The notes under the pieces were generated by a model, which was not told the DNA's origin, ran no database searches, and was given only the letters and a program-made list of their open reading frames with translations. This document shows, piece after piece, positions 54,162 through 62,180 of a stretch of DNA of 64,000 nucleotides. This stretch comes from Ignavibacteriota bacterium (GTDB taxonomy: Bacteria > Bacteroidota > Ignavibacteria > Tepidaquicellales > Tepidaquicellaceae), in NCBI GenBank assembly GCA_016218085.1, contig JACREY010000008.1, positions 62,001 to 126,000 of the forward strand. Direction: 5' to 3'. The translations under genes and the position numbers were made by a program. How positions within the stretch are numbered: position 1 is the stretch's first letter; each line of letters begins with the position of its first letter.

Positions 54162-54205
54162 GATTTTTCTTAATTTTTATGTTATTTTTGTAAAAACAAT
54201 TTGTT

Positions 54206-54598
54206 ATGGAAAAAATAATGAAAATATTTCTTGTACCGCTGCTGTTTTTGATTTTCTCCGTTTCTGCATATTCAAAAAATGTTACACCGCTCGATTCCGC
54301 AATGAAGGAAATCACAGGTGAACTTGAATCAAAAAAAGGCAAGACAATTAAAGTCAGCATTTCATCCCAGTCATTACTGCCTGAACCGGGCACAAGCGGG
54401 ACTCTCTCAAAATACTTCGAAGAGGAAATACTCGGTATGAACACCCACGGCTATATCAGCCTTGCGGAAGTGGAAGTTAAATCTGTTAACGAAAACGAAA
54501 TAGTCTTTACAGTCATTAAAGAATTGACAAATGTAAAAACAAACGGCAAAAAAGAAAACCTCTTTAAAAAGGGATTTATCGTAAAGTTTTACTGGTAA
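54206..54598 (+). CDS. Small secreted protein of unknown function
   Basis: 130 residues with a signal peptide (about 1-23, SVSAYSK) and a mature part of mixed beta strands (SAMKEITGELESKKGK, LSKYFEEEILGMNTHGYISLAEVEVKS, IVKFYW end). A second ATG at 54218 gives a shorter signal (MKIFLVPLL). No family is recognised. It is preceded by the GC-rich palindrome at 54126 and followed by a 254-bp low-complexity gap. Confidence 0.6.
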   Translation: MEKIMKIFLVPLLFLIFSVSAYSKNVTPLDSAMKEITGELESKKGKTIKVSISSQSLLPEPGTSGTLSKYFEEEILGMNTHGYISLAEVEVKSVNENEIVFTVIKELTNVKTNGKKENLFKKGFIVKFYW

Positions 54599-54599
54599 C

Positions 54600-54745
54600 T
54601 CTATTCAATGAGTAATGAATAATGATTAATGATTAATGATTAATGATTATTGAACAATGATTAATATATATAATAATCAAAATCTCTTTCCCGCACTTGC
54701 GATTTACTTTATACTTTTTACTTTATACTTTATACTTTACCATCT
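54600..54745. repeat. Tandem short-word repeats in intergenic gap
   Basis: The gap holds repeated TTAATGA words (about 54618-54650) and repeated CTTTATA words (about 54708-54740). Neither codes. They resemble the short-word patches near 10510 and 51050 and may reflect slippage or remnants of mobile repeats. Confidence 0.75.
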
Positions 54746-54852
54746 TTCACGCTCTTGCTTTTATTCTGACTCCTGTTTTCTGATAACTTACTGATTAAAA
54801 TGATACTCACTTCAAAATACATAGTTTTTATTCAGCAATTCCGCTATTTTCA

Positions 54853-55965
54853 ATGCCTATGAAAAAAAGTTTTTATATATTTGCAATTGCGACAGTCGTG
54901 CTTTTTGCAGGGTGGGGCAGTACAGGTCACAGGATAATTAATAAAAGAACAAATTTATCTTTTCCTTCTGCAATGTCTCCGTTTTCCTGGTTTCCTGATT
55001 CTATGTCTGTGCACGCTTCAGATGCAGACTATCGGAAAAATACTGACCCGACAGAAGAATTCAGGCATTATATCGATATCGAATTCTATCCCGAATATCT
55101 TTCAGGCGGCAGGATTCCCCAGACGTGGGATTCTCTCGTTGCTCTCCACGGACTGAATTTTGTAATTAATAACGGATATGTGCCTTTCGCCATCATAGCA
55201 ACTGCAGATTCAGTGAAAAAATATTTTCAGCTTCGTGACTGGAGAAAAGCTATGCTGAAAGCCGCTGACCTCGGACATTATGTCGCAGATGCTCATAATC
55301 CGCTTCATTGCACGCGGTATTATAACGGCTGGAGCACAATGTCGAACGGAATACACTCACGCTATGAAACTACGCTTATAAACCGCGATACGGCTTATAT
55401 CCAGTACACGGGAAATAACGTTAATTACATAAATGATATTAATAATTTTGCCTTTGGCATTGTTTATAATTCAAACAGCTACCGCGATTCGGTTTACCGC
55501 GCTGACAGCATCGCTCAGGTGATAGCAGGAAGCAACAGCAGCACTCTTTATTATCAGAATTTCTGGTATCAGGCAGGAACTTTTACCATTCAGAAATTCA
55601 AGGATGCATCGTACAAACTTATGTGCCTTGTCTATACTGCGTGGGTGAATGCCGGAAGCCCCGTACCGACCGGAATAAACGGCAATAGCAGTATAGTGGA
55701 AGGATTCAAGCTTCATCAGAATTATCCGAATCCTTTCAACCCGAAGACCAATATAAGGTTTTCAGTTCTGAAACCCGGCGATGTGAATATAACTGTTTAT
55801 GACATCAGCGGCAAAACTGTAAAAACTCTTTTTAACGGGTATAAACAGGCAGGGGAATATGAAGTTATTTTTGATGGTGAAAAATTATCTTCTGGTGTGT
55901 ATTTTTACATAATGACTGCCGGAAATGGCTTCAGGGAAACAAAAATTATGACATTAATAAAATAA
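54853..55965 (+). CDS. S1/P1-nuclease-like secreted protein with T9SS sorting domain
   Basis: 370 residues. A signal peptide (about 1-19) is followed directly by the zinc-dependent S1-P1 nuclease/phospholipase C fold: GWGSTGHRI with the N-terminal Trp21 and His26 as zinc ligands, HASDAD, HYIDIE, the core motif LGHYVADAHNPLHC (about 140-153) and GIHSRYE. These carry the expected zinc His and Asp residues. The C-terminus is a T9SS sorting domain, HQNYPNPFNPKTNIRFS to RETKIMTLIK. It is exported to the surface, where it could degrade nucleic acid or phospholipid. It is followed by a ferredoxin gene with which no functional link is seen. Confidence 0.85.
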   Translation: MPMKKSFYIFAIATVVLFAGWGSTGHRIINKRTNLSFPSAMSPFSWFPDSMSVHASDADYRKNTDPTEEFRHYIDIEFYPEYLSGGRIPQTWDSLVALHGLNFVINNGYVPFAIIATADSVKKYFQLRDWRKAMLKAADLGHYVADAHNPLHCTRYYNGWSTMSNGIHSRYETTLINRDTAYIQYTGNNVNYINDINNFAFGIVYNSNSYRDSVYRADSIAQVIAGSNSSTLYYQNFWYQAGTFTIQKFKDASYKLMCLVYTAWVNAGSPVPTGINGNSSIVEGFKLHQNYPNPFNPKTNIRFSVLKPGDVNITVYDISGKTVKTLFNGYKQAGEYEVIFDGEKLSSGVYFYIMTAGNGFRETKIMTLIK

Positions 55966-55994
55966 TTATAATAAATAAATAAGGAGAATATAAA

Positions 55995-56327
55995 ATGGCT
56001 ATAATGATAACCTCGGAATGCATCAACTGCGGCGCCTGCGAGCCCGAATGCCCGAATACTGCAATCTATGAAGGCGGCGCAAGCTGGTCGCTTGCCGGAA
56101 AAGACTATGGAGACGGCGAAGCTGCTCCCTCAGGTGCGGAAGGTTTTTTCTCTAATGATTTTTTCTATATCGTGCCCGATAAATGCACCGAATGCAAGGG
56201 ATTCCACGATGAACCTCAATGCGCGGCTGTGTGCCCGGTTGACTGCTGCGTTCCTGACCCGAATCACGTTGAAGACCTCGATACCCTGATGAAAAAGAAA
56301 GAATATCTCGACGGCTTAGGTAGGTAA
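55995..56327 (+). CDS. Ferredoxin, 2[4Fe-4S] YfhL-like
   Basis: 110 residues. Two cluster motifs are visible: CINCGACEPECP near the N-terminus and CTECKGFHDEPQCAAVCPVD, both with the extended spacing of the Chlorobi/YfhL-type ferredoxins. An AAGGAG SD sequence lies a normal distance before the ATG, unusual in this genome. It would carry electrons in low-potential reactions. Its end overlaps the convergent lspA gene by 12 bp. Confidence 0.92.
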   Translation: MAIMITSECINCGACEPECPNTAIYEGGASWSLAGKDYGDGEAAPSGAEGFFSNDFFYIVPDKCTECKGFHDEPQCAAVCPVDCCVPDPNHVEDLDTLMKKKEYLDGLGR

Positions 56328-56969
56328 TTCCTGCTTGCGCTCTGGTTCCGCCGGTATTGATTCCGTCTGAACCGGAACTTCTTCCTGATTAATAATTTGC
56401 AAGTCGGAGGGTTGCTGCTCTCCGGCTTCTTTATTATTGAATATTTTTTTGTAACCGATAAGAATCATAACAAACCCCGCCGACACGGCTATATCCGCTA
56501 TATTGAAAATCGGCCACGAATAAAATACCTTGCCGAATATTTTTATGTCGGGTATGTTAATCTGGAAAAAATCAACTACGTTTCCCCGTAATAGTTTATC
56601 GCTGCCGTATATTACTCCGTAGAATATCCTGTCTATAAGGTTTCCGATGGCACCGCCCAAAATCAGTGCCAGCGAAATTCTCAGGTAAAGTATTTCTTTC
56701 CTGTTTTTATATATAAAGTAAACAATGAAGATACTTGCAATGATGGTAAAAACAGACCTGAGCTGCTTGCTTCCGATTTCAAGTCCGAAAGCCATCCCGG
56801 GATTTTCGATGAAAGTAAGCCTGAAAAAATTATCGATTATATCGATAGTCTCTCCCGGCTTCATTCCCTTTGTTACAATACCCAGAGATGGAAGGTTTAT
56901 TCCCTTTACAAGGAATTTGCTAACCTGGTCTATAATTACGATTGCTAACGAAACAAATAAAATTCTCAA
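56316..56969 (-). CDS. lspA: Lipoprotein signal peptidase (SPase II)
   Basis: 217 residues, longer than usual because of an acidic C-terminal tail of about 40 residues. Four membrane helices and the catalytic Asp pair are clear: VIIDQVSKFLV at the start, GNLIDRIFYG and NVVDFF, then FNIADIAVSAGF. It removes the signal peptide from diacylglyceryl-modified prolipoproteins; three such lipoproteins are in this window. The start is TTG at 56969. It follows dksA by six bases in an ileS-dksA-lspA order, a variant of the widespread ileS-lspA pairing. Confidence 0.92.
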   Translation of the reverse strand: MRILFVSLAIVIIDQVSKFLVKGINLPSLGIVTKGMKPGETIDIIDNFFRLTFIENPGMAFGLEIGSKQLRSVFTIIASIFIVYFIYKNRKEILYLRISLALILGGAIGNLIDRIFYGVIYGSDKLLRGNVVDFFQINIPDIKIFGKVFYSWPIFNIADIAVSAGFVMILIGYKKIFNNKEAGEQQPSDLQIINQEEVPVQTESIPAEPERKQELPT

Positions 56970-56975
56970 AATATG

Positions 56976-57638
56976 TTATCCCCGAAGATTTTTACATTCA
57001 ATGCAGTGCTGGGTTATCGGAACAAGCTCGAGCCTTTCCCTCGGAATGAGCGGACAAGTATTGCATAAATACTTCGGCTCTTCAATGCAGTCTATGCATA
57101 GTCCGTATGTTCCCTGGTCGATTCTGGTCAGTGCTTCCTGAATGTAACCGAGATATTTTTCGTCGCGCTGAACAAACATATAATTCTTTTCTCTTTCCAT
57201 CTCGTCCGTACCCTGTTCTGCCATATGGGTTGAATATGTAAGGTTTTCACCTACATAGTCTCCCGATTCATCGTCTACGAGTGATTTCATATTTGCTTTT
57301 GCGCTTTCCAGGATGTCCCTTCTTTCGTTTAGAAGTATTTCCTTGAAGTGCTGAAGCTCAGCGGGAGTGTATCTTGTTTTACCGCTTTTTCTTTTAAGCT
57401 TTTTCTTCGGCTCCGGTGCCTTGACAGCCTGCTTTTTTACAGGTGCCGCTTTCTTAACCTTTACGGTCTTCTTCGGCTTCGGTGCTGCCTTTGCTTTTAC
57501 GGTTTTCTTTGCTTTCAAAACCTTCGATTTGGAAACCGCGCCTTTTTTTACGGCCTTTGATTTCCCGGATGCTGTCTTTTTGGGTTTTGCAGCAGCCTTT
57601 TTTGGTTTTTGTTTCGTTTTTTGTACCTTCTTTTTCAT
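56976..57638 (-). CDS. DksA/TraR-family protein with H1-like basic tail
   Basis: 220 residues. The first 90 are a Lys/Ala/Pro-rich tail with KKA, KKTV and KPKK repeats, like histone H1 C-termini; the conserved part begins at about 90 with TPAELQHFKEILLNERRD, a coiled coil, and a C-terminal zinc region. Six Cys are visible in three CxxC pairs at 181/184, 192/195 and 212/215, two more than the usual four. DksA-type proteins bind RNA polymerase through the secondary channel and tune initiation; the basic tail suggests DNA or RNA binding. AAAGGAG precedes the ATG. It lies between ileS and lspA. Confidence 0.88.
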   Translation of the reverse strand: MKKKVQKTKQKPKKAAAKPKKTASGKSKAVKKGAVSKSKVLKAKKTVKAKAAPKPKKTVKVKKAAPVKKQAVKAPEPKKKLKRKSGKTRYTPAELQHFKEILLNERRDILESAKANMKSLVDDESGDYVGENLTYSTHMAEQGTDEMEREKNYMFVQRDEKYLGYIQEALTRIDQGTYGLCIDCIEEPKYLCNTCPLIPRERLELVPITQHCIECKNLRG

Positions 57639-57659
57639 TAGTTGCTCCTTTGGTATTCT

Positions 57660-60600
57660 TTATGAAATTTTTTCTATATAAAAATTACAGGGAATATCGT
57701 TTATTTCAGTCTCGTAATAGCTGATGTCGCTGCTTCCTGAACTGCTCAGTTTATCACAGTTTATTTCGGTCTTTATGCTATCGAAGTTTTTCATTATAGC
57801 ATCCAGAATTTCCGATTCAGTCTTAACTGTAACATTAATCCTGTCATTAACGTTGTAATTATTTGCTTTCCTGTAGTTCTGAATTCTGTTTACGAATTCT
57901 CTTGAAATGCCTTCTGAAATCAGTTCGCTGTCAAGTTTTGTATCAAGCGCAATTGTCAGATTGCCGTCGGTCTCCACAATCCATCCTTCGATGTTTTCTG
58001 TGAATATTTCAACATCGTCCTTTGTTAGATTAAACGAATCCTTTTCAAGAGAATCATTTGCTTCGAGTTCTGTAATCTCGGAATGCGTAAGCCCGTTTAT
58101 AATCTGCTGCACTTTCTTCACATCCTTTCCGTATTTCGGACCAATTGACTTGAAATTCGGCTTGGACTTCTTTCTGATTATTTCTGAATTTCCTTCAATA
58201 ATATTTAAGTTCCTTACATTAATTTCTTCCAGAATGATATCTTCAACTTTTTTAAGGTTTTCCTTGTCCTGTTCGTTCAAAACCGGTATCAGTAGCTGTT
58301 TAAGCGGCTGTCTGACTTTAAGGTTGTTCTTAACCCTCACTGCCCTAACAACATTAACTACTCTTTGTGCAAGGTCCATCTGCTCTTCAAGTTTTATGTC
58401 AATCAAATCCCGGTCGAACTTGCTGAATTCCGAAAGATGAATTGATTTTCTGTAATTATCGAAATCAAGGAAAATCTTTTCAGACAGGAATGGCGAAACA
58501 GGAGCTAGCATCATTATTATTTCGTGAAGGCATTCATAAAGCGTCTGAAATGCTGCAAGGTTGTCATTTTTGTCCTCCCCGGTTCTGAATCTTCTTCTGT
58601 TTCTTCTTACGTACCAGTTTGAAATCTCGTCTATCGTGAAGTCGGATAAAAGTCTGCAGGCTTTTGTGATTTCATAATCATCCATCTGCGCATAATATTC
58701 TTTCTTGAGTGAATTCAGTTTAGATATTATCCACCTGTCAATTTCCTTTCTTTCCTTTACGGGTATTACATGCGATTTGTTGTAATCAAAATCCGTTATA
58801 TTCGCATACATTATAAAAAACTTATAAGTATTCAGCAGGGTATCGAAAAACTTGTTCTTAATATCAATCAGGTCGTCTTCATTGAATAGTTTTGACTTCC
58901 AGATAGGGGAGCCCGCCACCAGATACCAGCGAAGAATATCTGCGCCGTATTTTTCCATCATTTCGAAAGGATTAACAACATTTCCCAGCGACTTGCTCAT
59001 TTTCTTAGCAAATTTATCGAGTATGTGTCCGTTTACTACCAGGTTTTTATATGCCGGCTTATCAAATAAAAATGAACCAATTGCATGAAGCGAATAAAAC
59101 CATCCTCTTGTTTGGTCTACACCTTCAGCAATGAAATCAGCCGGGTAATTTGCCTCAAAATATTCCTTATTTTCGAACGGATAATGGAACTGTGCAAACG
59201 GCATCGAGCCGCTGTCGAACCAGCAGTCAATCACTTCTGGTACTCTCTGCATATCGTGTCCGTCTTTGGATTTCAATTCTATCCTGTCTATGTAGGGTTT
59301 GTGCAAATCCAGAAAATCTTTACTGTAAATATCCTCGAAATTAATTGATTTGCTTTTCAGTTCTTCAATACTCCCGATGCATTCGTAATGCTCCTTATCA
59401 TTTTCATCCTTGTAATACCAGATGGGAAGCGGAGTTCCCCAGAACCTGTTTCTTGATATTGCCCAGTCCTTGTTTTCCTCCAGCCAGTTACCGAATCTGC
59501 CTGTACCGAATTCTTCAGGATTCCAGTTAATTTCATTATTCAGGGCAATCATCTTGTCTTTGTACTGAGTAGTCTTTATAAACCATGAATCGGTTGCATA
59601 ATACATAAGCGGTACTTTATGCCTCCAGCAGTGGGGATATGAATGTGTGAACATTTCTTTCTTGAACAACCTTCCTGAAATTTTCAAATCATCTATTATT
59701 TTCGGGTCTGCATCCTTGAAATTCATATTTGCAAAATTTCCACAATTAGTCTTAAAAAGTCCGCTTCTCTTTACCGCCTGAAGCAGAGGTAAATCATACT
59801 TCAATCCAACCTGGTAATCGTCTTCACCGAATGCGGGAGCAATATGTACTATGCCTGTACCGTCTTCCATCGTTACGAAATCGCCTGTTGTCACATAATA
59901 AGCTTTTTTCTCCAGTTCAAAGAAATTAAATAAAGGCTCATATTCAATGTATTCAAGACTGATTCCCTCGAATGATTCAATAATATTATACGCCGGAATG
60001 CCGGATTTTGAATCTTCCGGAAACAGTTTACCATTAATTAATTTCTTTGCAAGTATAAGTTTGTCGCCTTTAGCGGTTTCTATTAAAGCATATTCTTCTT
60101 TCGGGTTTACGCAAAGCGCTACGTTTGAAGGTAAAGTCCAGGGAGTAGTTGTCCATACAAGGAAATCCGCATCTTTATACTTATCAGATTTTATTTTAAA
60201 TTTTACGTAAATAGATGGTTCCTTTAATTCCTGATATCCCTGTGCTACCTCGTGAGAGGAAAGCGGAGATTCGCAGATAGGGCAGAAAGGCTGAATTTTA
60301 AATCCCTTGTATATCAGACCGGCAGCAAAGAATTTTTTTAGTGCCCACCATACAGATTCTATGTATTCATTATGGAATGTCACATAGGCGTCTTTCAGAT
60401 TAATCCAGTAACCCATTCTTCTTGTAAGATCTTCCCATTGTTCCAGGTAAGTGAAAATTGAATCCTTGCAGGCATTATTGAATTCTATTGCACCGAATTT
60501 GTAAATTTCATCTTTTGATTTTAATCCCAACTTTTTCTCCACTTCCACTTCGACCGGAAGACCGTGAGTATCCCACCCTGCTTTTCTGTGCACCCGGTAT

Positions 60601-60827
60601 CCCTGCATGGTCTTATACCTGCATACGATATCTTTTACGGTTCGGGAAATAACGTGATGAATTCCTGGTAATCCGTTCGCAGTAGGCGGACCTTCATAAA
60701 AAGTAAATGTCTTTTTGTCACTCCTGGATGTAACGCTTTCTTCAAATACTTTATTGTTTTCCCAAAAAGTTAGTATTTCCTTTTCTATCTCAGGTAACCT
60801 AATATTTTCATTAACACTTTTATACAT
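57660..60827 (-). CDS. ileS: Isoleucyl-tRNA synthetase with GIHH signature
   Basis: 1055 residues from the ATG at 60827 (MYKSVNENIRL); an upstream TTG at 60860 adds an unconserved stretch. Class I landmarks are YEGPPTANGLPGIHHVISR (residues 44-62), AGWDTHGLPVEVEVEKK, and KKMSKSLGNVVNP. The normal HIGH motif reads G55-I-H-H58, which corresponds to the GXHH form described for some mupirocin hyper-resistant IleS2 enzymes. The editing domain and C-terminal anticodon region are present. It charges tRNA-Ile. It precedes dksA and lspA on the same strand. Confidence 0.95.
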   Translation of the reverse strand: MYKSVNENIRLPEIEKEILTFWENNKVFEESVTSRSDKKTFTFYEGPPTANGLPGIHHVISRTVKDIVCRYKTMQGYRVHRKAGWDTHGLPVEVEVEKKLGLKSKDEIYKFGAIEFNNACKDSIFTYLEQWEDLTRRMGYWINLKDAYVTFHNEYIESVWWALKKFFAAGLIYKGFKIQPFCPICESPLSSHEVAQGYQELKEPSIYVKFKIKSDKYKDADFLVWTTTPWTLPSNVALCVNPKEEYALIETAKGDKLILAKKLINGKLFPEDSKSGIPAYNIIESFEGISLEYIEYEPLFNFFELEKKAYYVTTGDFVTMEDGTGIVHIAPAFGEDDYQVGLKYDLPLLQAVKRSGLFKTNCGNFANMNFKDADPKIIDDLKISGRLFKKEMFTHSYPHCWRHKVPLMYYATDSWFIKTTQYKDKMIALNNEINWNPEEFGTGRFGNWLEENKDWAISRNRFWGTPLPIWYYKDENDKEHYECIGSIEELKSKSINFEDIYSKDFLDLHKPYIDRIELKSKDGHDMQRVPEVIDCWFDSGSMPFAQFHYPFENKEYFEANYPADFIAEGVDQTRGWFYSLHAIGSFLFDKPAYKNLVVNGHILDKFAKKMSKSLGNVVNPFEMMEKYGADILRWYLVAGSPIWKSKLFNEDDLIDIKNKFFDTLLNTYKFFIMYANITDFDYNKSHVIPVKERKEIDRWIISKLNSLKKEYYAQMDDYEITKACRLLSDFTIDEISNWYVRRNRRRFRTGEDKNDNLAAFQTLYECLHEIIMMLAPVSPFLSEKIFLDFDNYRKSIHLSEFSKFDRDLIDIKLEEQMDLAQRVVNVVRAVRVKNNLKVRQPLKQLLIPVLNEQDKENLKKVEDIILEEINVRNLNIIEGNSEIIRKKSKPNFKSIGPKYGKDVKKVQQIINGLTHSEITELEANDSLEKDSFNLTKDDVEIFTENIEGWIVETDGNLTIALDTKLDSELISEGISREFVNRIQNYRKANNYNVNDRINVTVKTESEILDAIMKNFDSIKTEINCDKLSSSGSSDISYYETEINDIPCNFYIEKIS

Positions 60828-61014
60828 TTTTCGCCTGAATATTTCTAAAATAAACATCAAAACTATAAAAATATTAATATAATTTCAATGTATATAAATT
60901 GAATAAATGGTTAAATTAGTGGAAAAATAATTGATTTTGCAAAAAATCAGGAGGAAGGAAGTCAATTCTTCATATATAACGAAAAAAAATGCATATCAGG
61001 AGAAAAAAAAATAT

Positions 61015-61449
61015 TTAGTGTCCGGCGTCCTTATAAAACATTTTTCGCAGATTTTTCTGAAAAATCAGTGCTTTAGCTATTTGCTGTGGTGTCAGAATTT
61101 TCTTTAACTCTTCAATGAAATCTTTTCTGGATTTGAAAATTTTTTCATCAACTGCAAGCATTTCGTTTATTTTATTCATTGCATCCGATGCATCCGGATT
61201 GTCTTCGAGATATTTTACGATTGAACGTTTTTCCTTTGAGTATTCAGACACTTTTTTCCTCTCTTCATTAAAAAGCTTAATGAATTTATTCGCTGTCTCA
61301 TCGTCAATATTCAGCTTTTCAATCAGCTTTTCCTTGATGACTTTTTTAAGCTGCTTGCGGGAATTTATCAGAGTTGTGTCTTCCTGCGGTTGTGCGGATA
61401 AAATTACCCCGAAAAAAAATAGTATTAAAATAAATAATTTTTTACTCAT
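61015..61449 (-). CDS. Spy/CpxP-like periplasmic protein
   Basis: 144 residues with a signal peptide (about 1-21, LSAQ). The mature helical part has LIEKLNIDDETANKFIKLFNEERKK and KILTPQQIAKALIFQ, which resembles the LTxxQ-containing Spy/CpxP/ZraP stress sensors. It lies six bases after the anti-sigma gene and at the end of the ECF operon, so a role in sensing envelope stress is likely. The family match is by pattern, not by a strong motif. Confidence 0.65.
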   Translation of the reverse strand: MSKKLFILILFFFGVILSAQPQEDTTLINSRKQLKKVIKEKLIEKLNIDDETANKFIKLFNEERKKVSEYSKEKRSIVKYLEDNPDASDAMNKINEMLAVDEKIFKSRKDFIEELKKILTPQQIAKALIFQKNLRKMFYKDAGH

Positions 61450-61454
61450 ATAAT

Positions 61455-62177
61455 TTATAATTTCGATTTTTTTAATTTGTCTAATAATTCATTTTGCTGG
61501 TCTTTGTTCATATTCTCGAAAATAACCTCGAAATTAGTTTCATCATCATCAGAAAAGAAAAAATCTTCATCTGCAGTATTATCAGTAAAATCTATGTTCA
61601 TTACTATGCCGGAATTTTCGGATTTATTATTAATGCTCTTCTTTGTTGCTGTTGATTCGGAAAAGAGACTTAAAATGTTTTCGTAATCATATATCTCGTC
61701 AGATTCATCCTCTGCTTCCGGGATGCTGCTGTTGGTATTTGATTCATTTTGTCTTTGATTTACATGAAAATCGTTTTGTGATACAAGCGGTGTATCACTT
61801 TTTATCTGCACTGTATATTCCTTCTCGATAAAATAACTTCTGAAAGTAAATACGAATAATAAGACGGCAGCGGCAGGAACCGCAATTTTCCAGAGAAATG
61901 AGATGCTTTTTGATAAACTCAGTTTTTCCGTTTTTGAGTCGATTTTTTCATTTATAACCGGCATCAGGTTATTGAAGTAATTTGCAGGTGGTTCGCTGAA
62001 TTCTAAATTTCTAAATTCGCGAATTGTACTTCCAAGCATCTCATATTCCTGCCTGAAACCGGAATTATTTTCTATTTCATTAAGGATTGCTTCCTTTATT
62101 TCTGAATCGATTAGCCTGCCTACAATAAAATCGGGCAGATTAAATAACAATTCTTCTTTTGAAAATTCTCTGTTCAT
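61455..62177 (-). CDS. Membrane anti-sigma factor
   Basis: 240 residues. The N-terminal cytoplasmic part (about 1-100) is helical (SKEELLFNLPDFIVGRLIDSE), a single membrane helix is at about residues 90-110 (SFLWKIAVPAAAVLLFVF), and the rest is acidic and extracytoplasmic. It lacks a CxxC zinc finger. Position directly downstream of the sigma factor gene, with a three-base gap, supports an anti-sigma role. The helical N-terminal part would bind sigma; that is inferred. Confidence 0.7.
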   Translation of the reverse strand: MNREFSKEELLFNLPDFIVGRLIDSEIKEAILNEIENNSGFRQEYEMLGSTIREFRNLEFSEPPANYFNNLMPVINEKIDSKTEKLSLSKSISFLWKIAVPAAAVLLFVFTFRSYFIEKEYTVQIKSDTPLVSQNDFHVNQRQNESNTNSSIPEAEDESDEIYDYENILSLFSESTATKKSINNKSENSGIVMNIDFTDNTADEDFFFSDDDETNFEVIFENMNKDQQNELLDKLKKSKL

Positions 62178-62180
62178 ATT

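Larger units (their letters stand above)
53714..54205. other. Gene-free region with inverted repeat and palindrome
   Basis: About 490 bp, AT-rich, between the Cys-rich protein and the small secreted protein at 54206. It contains a 12-bp inverted repeat (53972-54023), a stretch with several GTAC words (54028-54115) and a GC-rich palindrome (54126-54161). The promoter of the Cys-rich/peptidase pair must lie here on the minus strand. No gene or tRNA is recognisable. Confidence 0.75.

Noticed and set aside
50859-54205. Insertion sequence around the M28 peptidase island
   Set aside because: No transposase, no clear terminal inverted repeats pairing across the island, and no target duplication found by eye.
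57348-57681. Phe-rich plus-strand frames at 57348-57681
   Set aside because: Reverse complement of the Lys/Ala-rich DksA tail; not a real membrane protein.
60861-61014. T-box leader ahead of ileS
   Set aside because: The 154-bp AT-rich gap holds no T-box sequence or specifier-loop pattern, and the clade does not generally use T-boxes.
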